Positions 59,198 to 64,000 of a stretch of 64,000 nucleotides of DNA are shown here, piece by piece. Position numbers and translations under genes: made by a program. Origin of the DNA: Spisula solida (taxonomy: Eukaryota; Mollusca; Bivalvia; Venerida; Mactridae); NCBI GenBank assembly GCA_947247005.1, contig OX365959.1:39345097-39409096 (forward strand), written 5' to 3'. The first letter of the stretch is position 1, and each line of letters starts with the position of its first letter. A model generated the notes under the pieces. That model worked only from the letters and a program-made list of their open reading frames with translations. It did no database searches and was not told the DNA's origin.

Positions 59198-60527
59198 TTA
59201 ACGTAATAGGTATACTTGTACTTGGTTACTATGGTAGGTTACAAACAGTATGTTCAGTCTTTTGTGGAAGCACACTGAACGAGGATGCCTCAAACAATCG
59301 TTATTACTCACTATCACACCACGTTTTTCTCCATCTTGACTGAACTGTGCAATGCAGTCAGACCAATAACCAACAACAATGATATTTCCGAGACCATCCA
59401 CACACACACCGACAGCCTTAGCAAGTGGATCATCAATTGTTGTAACATGTTCACACCTTGCATCAAAACAGACCAGTCCAACTAGATCATCTCCAACAAA
59501 CATTCTATCTCCAGTGTCGGTGAAGACAATGTGACTATTACATTGGAACAGAGGTTGTCCACGTGTATCATTAGTTACTGTTTTCAGTAACTTACCAGAC
59601 ATGTCGTACATGTACAATGATTTACCTTCGTCTGTTATATACAGCTTGTCATTCTTGTAGGCGATTCCGTAGCATTTGTGTTTCATTTTCAGCTTTCTCA
59701 ATACGACCAGTTTGTCATGGATAGATACAAACTGGACCATGGTATCACATGCTACCGCGACTTCCTGTGTTCCTACTCGACACACACCATTCGGATTGTC
59801 ATCTAACTGACAGGAATCTACGACATTCAGAGTGGAGACATTAAATCGCTTCAGGTTTTTGTTGCACCAATCTGAGAACAGGACCGTATCGTCAACAATA
59901 CACGATCCTAGTATAACACATGTCTCGGACTCGTTTTCCAGTTTGATATCAAGCGTTTTAATCAGCGTTGCTTGATACAAATCTTCCTTTATGGATGTAC
60001 TTTTGACAGAACATTTTCCTAAGGACGTTAACCCGTGCAATAGTTGACGCAATTCTTCTGATGGAATAAACGACATCTCAACGCTCGACTTTCTTGTACC
60101 TTTACATTCATGCTCTGTCGACGTGATTTTGTGTTGTGCAAGATTTGTGCAGACAAACAGTTGGGGCGTATTTCCTTCAGCTTTTGCCACAAGATCTTCG
60201 AGTTTCTTTAATTGCTCAATGAATTTGTCATACGTTTTTCTTTCGTCAAGCAATTCAGATTCCATCTTGCGATACTCGCGCTCTATTTCATTGATTGATG
60301 CGTCCTCCAGGTTGTCTAGATATTTATCTATCTCCGCTCTGTAATCCTTGACGGCTTGAAATGCACACGTCTTAGAATCGAGGAGCTGCTTGAGTAGAGT
60401 CTGTGTGACATTTCGTCTACCATACATTGTATCTAAAATATCAGTCAGATTGACTTTCGTACGGTCAGTATCAGACTTCTTGTACAACTTGTCAAAATCA
60501 TCAGTGATCGAATGGATATCACAAGAC
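59198..60527 (-). CDS. Gene C, exon 2: coiled coil and NHL-like propeller
   Basis: Close paralogue of gene A exon 2. The acceptor 'gtactttcag' ends at 60528, and the codon AA|G and the ligand HKSCDIHS continue across the junction. Exons 1+2 give one 553-residue frame. The coiled coil lies at about residues 125-215 (LEDASINEIEREYRKMESEL). The propeller repeats follow to QVQVYLLR at the stop (59200-59198). Most substitutions relative to gene A are conservative, and both genes are free of stops. This suggests both are maintained or that the duplication is recent. Confidence 0.85.
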
Positions 60528-61125
60528 CTGAAAGTACAGACAAGTAAAGGATTCTAAAAGCTTCTTAATAAAATTAAACTAAACAACATACTTCCATATT
60601 TATCAACGAAACACTATACATGGCAAGTTTAGTTCCTACTTTCGGTTTGATTTATTTACCAATTATGCAACTTTTGATTCCGAATTATACGTGTATAATG
60701 TAAAGTAAAATACATGTGCAATGTATGTAACCGTTTAATAAATGCTCATTTTAATGACCAATTCTAAATTAAGACCATCATTACTTTGGTATCAAACAAA
60801 GTATCATCAGGATATATTTACTTACTTGTGGTCCTTGGCAACACAAACGTAGCAACAGACAACCTTGTAGTTTCCACAATACATGTCAAGTATCTTCCCT
60901 TTGTGTATACTGCATTGTTCTGTTGGGAACGATGGTAACGATCAAACAAAATATCATCAGGAAATGTTTACTTACTTGTGGTCCTTGGCAACACAAACGT
61001 AGCAACAGACAACCTTGTAGTTTCCACAATACATGTCAAGTATCTTCCCTTTGTGTATACTGCATTGTTCTGTTGGGAACGATGGTAACGATCAAACAAA
61101 ATATCATCAGGAAATGTTTACTTAC
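60528..61125 (-). other. Intron of gene C (598 bp) containing two pseudo-exon copies
   Basis: Donor GTAAGT at 61125 and acceptor at 60528. Half of the intron is made of two extra 150-bp copies of the exon 1 end (see 60791..61240). Confidence 0.75.
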
Positions 61126-61240
61126 TTGTGGTCCTTGGCAACACAAACGTAGCAACAGACAACCTTGTGGTTTCCACAATACATGTCAAGTATCTTCCCT
61201 TTGTGTATACTGCATTGTTCTGTTGGGAACGATGGTAACG
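60791..61240 (-). repeat. 150-bp triplication of the B-box-2 exon end and its splice donor
   Basis: Three head-to-tail units, 60791-60940, 60941-61090 and 61091-61240, are exactly in register (gtccttggca at 60831, 60981, 61131). Each holds about 115 bp of exon 1 (TEQCSIHKGKILDMYC onward) and 35 bp of intron with an intact GTAAGT donor. The unit nearest exon 1 is the real exon and keeps CGNHKVV. The other two read CGNYKVV, which replaces the B-box-2 ligand H97 with Tyr. Gene A has one unit only. The 131-codon plus-strand frame across it exists because 150 is a multiple of 3. Confidence 0.9.
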
Positions 61241-61457
61241 AACTTTGTTGTTCTGGCGACGGTCCAGCAGAACTATCCAACAATGTATGACCCTTTAATA
61301 TCCTTTTATGTGCTGTAACACACTCATGACAGACATATCGCTGACATTCTAAACAATATTTTATAGCTTCTCTTGTCAGGTTTTCCTCAGCACAATTTGT
61401 ACAAATATAGTCAAAAATCTCGTCCGACATTTTATGTTTACTCCTACAAGCGGCCAT
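61126..61457 (-). CDS. Gene C, exon 1: tandem B-box zinc fingers
   Basis: The start aligned with gene A is the ATG at 61457 (MAACRSKHKMSDEIFDYICT). An ATG three codons upstream (61466) is also in frame. B-box 1 ligands are C19, C22, C35, C38, C43, C46 and H57. B-box 2 has C82, H85, C94, H97, C102, C105, H110 and C113 across the intron. There is no RING. The exon is 332 nt, identical in length and phase to gene A. The 3' third of this exon is triplicated into the intron. Role as for gene A: unknown in detail, plausibly an immune or RNA-binding adaptor. Confidence 0.85.
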
Positions 61458-61466
61458 TTTGTACAT

Positions 61467-62397
61467 ATACAAATGTCTACACGTTTGATAACCGATTTTA
61501 TTTTATCCCAGTATATGATATGATGCGACGGTATCTGTAACCGCTGTATGAAGTGTACTTAAAATATAGTTCGCCGGGGAAAACAATAGACTCATCAATA
61601 AACAAACATGCATAACCTACACAATGTACGATCGACTGACCGTTTGTTATCAGTGTAGATTTAAAGAGTACTGGTATACACAGCTAATACTAGTTATCAT
61701 ACATAGTGAGCAAATAATTATGTACCCTGTGTACCCAATACACAATCAGTCATTATACATGTATTCTAGAACGTACAGAGTGTTAAAAAGTTAGTTATCA
61801 ATGTTTAAGTTTCAATAGTTTCTTTTTCTGACTTCAGAAGAATGTAAAATATTCCGATTAAACCAGTGTGTTAATCTCACTGGTATTAAATGGTGCTATT
61901 AGAGTAAGAAATTGAAATTTTACAGATACAATTTAGTATGAACTTAATTTTCAGAATAAACTTTTTTAACACCCTGTATACCAAATTGTACTCTATAATA
62001 GATAATTAAGTGTCACGTGTTTTAAATACATGTCACTTCACACCGTATAGTAAGTAAATAAACCATTTCAAGTGTCTCTACCCACCTGGTTAAAAAATTG
62101 GGTAATAACCAAGCAGGCGACTGTACAAGTATGTACTTTGATCGTCATTAATAAATCACGCCAGAGTTCGGACCTGTTATACATGTTTATAAACTGGGCA
62201 CCTCTGACAACCTAAAGGGGAGTAACTTGTGAAATACACTACACTCATCACATTGAGTTATCTTACAAGCTCCACATGAAGGTTCTAGCACTCCGTATGG
62301 TATGAGATATGTGGTGGGTATGGAAAGTGAAGATGTCATAGATAATTACCTGACATTTATTTAGGATTTCCTAAGATAATTTTTATATAAATAAATA
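61467..62397. other. Non-coding, upstream of gene C
   Basis: 61560-61680 has the 'gttcgccgg...caataaacaaacatg' segment seen at 48150-48230 and 58775-58860. 62050-62390 repeats the 5790-6290 type segment ('aggttctagcactccgtatg'). No gene; no clear promoter motif for gene C is visible. Confidence 0.45.
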
Positions 62398-63007
62398 TGA
62401 GCCAGTCTCCAGGAAAACCTGCTATTTTGACAAAACATTTGATTTTGAGATTTTTTATTATCTAAAAGAGTAATCTTAATAAAGCAAAATGCAAAAGAAA
62501 TGTTGTTGATATCATGCTTTTTAAGGAAGTTACAGCTGTTTAGTTGAGGCCCTATTCAGACCATTTTTGCGTGACGTCGCAACCGTCATTCAAACGTTAT
62601 TCAAACGACGTCGTTGTAACAAGTACTTTATTTGATTTGATCAATTCTTGACGTAAACTTGTCAAAATGGTTTCAAGTTTTAGAATGATGTTTTAAATTT
62701 TAAAATATACATCCAAATTGTAAATGTTCACATTTAGAGAAAGACTACTACTGTTTTAAACAACTAACTCCTTGTTTTTCTCAATCAGAGTACTTTTCTG
62801 AAATTGGTCACCATAGCAATGAAGTAAATGATTTCGACATTATTCATATGAAATTTTAAAGCTAAGATATAGTAATGTATGGATGAATGACTTAAAATTG
62901 AATCTAATGATATGTCATTTTTTCTTATGTGAACGTTTTTTTAAAAGCTTGTTACATGCAGTAATTACATAATGTCAATATAGCAGATTTTCCTGGAGAC
63001 TGGCTCA
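62398..63007 (-). mobile_element. TA-flanked MITE, copy 2 (610 bp, inverted relative to copy 1)
   Basis: Same terminal repeats as 29251..29858 (TGAGCCAGTCTCCAGGAAAA and complement) with TA on both sides (62396-62397 and 63008-63009). It interrupts the 'ggatttcctaaga' to 'gtgaaatgtcaaaa' segment, which is continuous at 6270-6330, 22160-22220 and 24730-24790. One end reads tgctattttgac and the other aatatagcaga, where copy 1 has them reversed. It has no transposase frame. Confidence 0.75.
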
Positions 63008-63009
63008 TA

Positions 63010-63698
63010 TGTTTGTTATTTTGGACAGTGAAATGTCAAAAGACAAAATACACAAATCATAGGGAATATTATCAATTATTCAACATTACAATTATATGGA
63101 CTGGGACATTGTTGTAATTTTGTACACGGTTAAAGTGTATATCAATTAAAATAATATTTTTTGTTCAAAATATTTGAATTCCATACCAAATACTAATTGT
63201 AGTATACACATTATGCAATAAATTTCTTCAATAATGGTTTGATTAGTACCTTTCACATGCAATAAACTTCAAAACAATTTAAAACAAATAAAACTTTTTT
63301 ATTAAATGCTAACTGATGAGATATGGAGTTCTATCAGTGAAATAAAACCTATATCAGTCACTGGTTATCACCTACAATGTGACTGATATAAGCTCCGCCC
63401 CCTCACAGGGACTACTTTAATTTACCAAAATCTCAACACTAAAATGTCTGTAACTTTTTTATTACTGAACGGATACATGTCATGTGGGTTTCTTTATTCT
63501 TAGTTAGACCATTTCCTACAAGTTGGTGTATGATTTAATGCAAAATTCTCAAAAAAGTCGTTTTCCCCTATTCACCATAATCCAAGATGGCGGATTTTGA
63601 AGTGAAAAATATTAATGGAATAACATATTCATACGTAGCCTAACCACAGTGGTAATTTGGCATAAATAGTACCAGTTTTGACACCATAAAAGCATTAA
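63010..63698. other. Non-coding; part of a further repeat
   Basis: 63010-63200 continues the 6330-6600 type block. 63280-63420 contains 'cctatatcagtcactggtta' followed by 'atgtgactgatataagctcc', a loose inverted pair. From there into the 63699 hairpin the sequence looks like one dispersed element, but its left end cannot be fixed. No gene. Confidence 0.35.
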
Positions 63699-63870
63699 AT
63701 AAATAGAATATTTGTTTGTTTTGATTGAATATGGTTAATATCTCATCTTGTAGTGATTAAATTTTAATATTTTCACTCGCGCTACGCGCTCTTGAAAATA
63801 TTGAATTTTATCACTACACGATGAGATATAAACCATATTCAATCAAAACAAACAAATATCCTCTATTTAT
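63699..63870. repeat. 75-bp inverted repeat with GC-rich loop
   Basis: The left arm (63699-63773, tttgttttgattgaatatgg within it) pairs with 63794-63870 with a few mismatches. The 20-base loop reads 'actcgcgctacgcgctcttg'. The layout is the same as in the 3108-3195 hairpin: AT-rich arms and a GC-rich loop with CTCGC. This suggests a shared type of foldback repeat. Confidence 0.75.
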
Positions 63871-64000
63871 GTAAATTTATTAAATCTACTTTACTTTTTC
63901 AGGTAATGGTGCTTCAATATCTCAAAGATTTCCTACCAAGCCTATTACAAGACAACTTTGATTACTACTGACTTTGTGAGTATGTAGTCTGTGACATTAC

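Noticed and set aside
60923..61318. 131-codon plus-strand frame
   Set aside because: It is antisense to gene C exon 1 and its 150-bp triplication; 150 is a multiple of 3, so one open unit repeats.

Overview
The window is eukaryotic DNA, most likely from a bivalve mollusc. It is AT-rich, its genes are split by GT-AG introns, and most of it is repeat-derived. The genes belong to families known to be expanded in bivalves: RING-less TRIM-like proteins (B-box, coiled coil, NHL-like propeller) and Mab-21/cGAS-like proteins with a C-terminal TPR-like tail. Copies of the 'tgacctag...' dispersed repeat common in bivalve genomes are also present. I cannot name the species. There is no operon, ribosome binding site or CRISPR logic here.

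Genes, all on the minus strand except the LINE. (1) Three two-exon B-box/coiled-coil/propeller genes: gene A (33480..30382), gene B (40439..38338) and gene C (61457..59198). They share one intron position, just before the last zinc ligand of B-box 2. A and C read intact and are close paralogues. B has an apparent 1-bp frameshift in a run of five G near its start. (2) Two Mab-21/cGAS-like-TPR genes. The copy at 50662..48550 has the whole nucleotidyltransferase core but a 4-bp GCTT slippage breaks its frame. The copy at 12488..11043 is 5'-truncated and has a different 2-bp frameshift. (3) One 5'-truncated non-LTR retrotransposon with a readable reverse transcriptase (40848..44612, plus strand), just upstream of gene B.

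Layout. The window is a mosaic of diverged segmental duplications. Block A (1-9400) and block B (17000-27000) both begin at a decayed Tc1-type transposase fragment and run in parallel. 34800-38480 (downstream of gene B) repeats 19600-23140 and parts of 4200-7000. 55800-59200 (downstream of gene C) repeats 25300-30400 (downstream of gene A). 45780-46640 repeats 53800-55760. 10840-12488 repeats 48340-49990. 61600-63200 repeats part of the 5700-6700 type block. Because the blocks are paralogous, one copy often shows the empty site of an insertion in the other. This dates and delimits several elements: a mariner-like deletion derivative (28254..29235), a MITE with TA target duplications (29251..29858, second copy 62398..63007), an unclassified 356-bp element with an ACAGTT duplication (29975..30330), a mariner-type element (54123..55080) and a LINE tail (1442..2140).

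Tandem arrays: an 11-copy minisatellite of 77-89 bp (23231..24135), an approximately 13-copy 56-57-bp minisatellite that resembles part of a tRNA-derived SINE (46970..47735), an 18-bp GAAGTTACCTGTATTATT array (56325..56610), and a 150-bp triplication of the B-box-2 exon end of gene C (60791..61240).

Biological reading. Mab-21/cGAS-like proteins are candidate nucleic-acid sensors and RING-less TRIM-like proteins are candidate adaptors or ligand binders. Their alternation on one strand, with copies being born and broken, looks like a birth-and-death innate-immune cluster. That is an inference from family and context; no function can be shown from the sequence alone.
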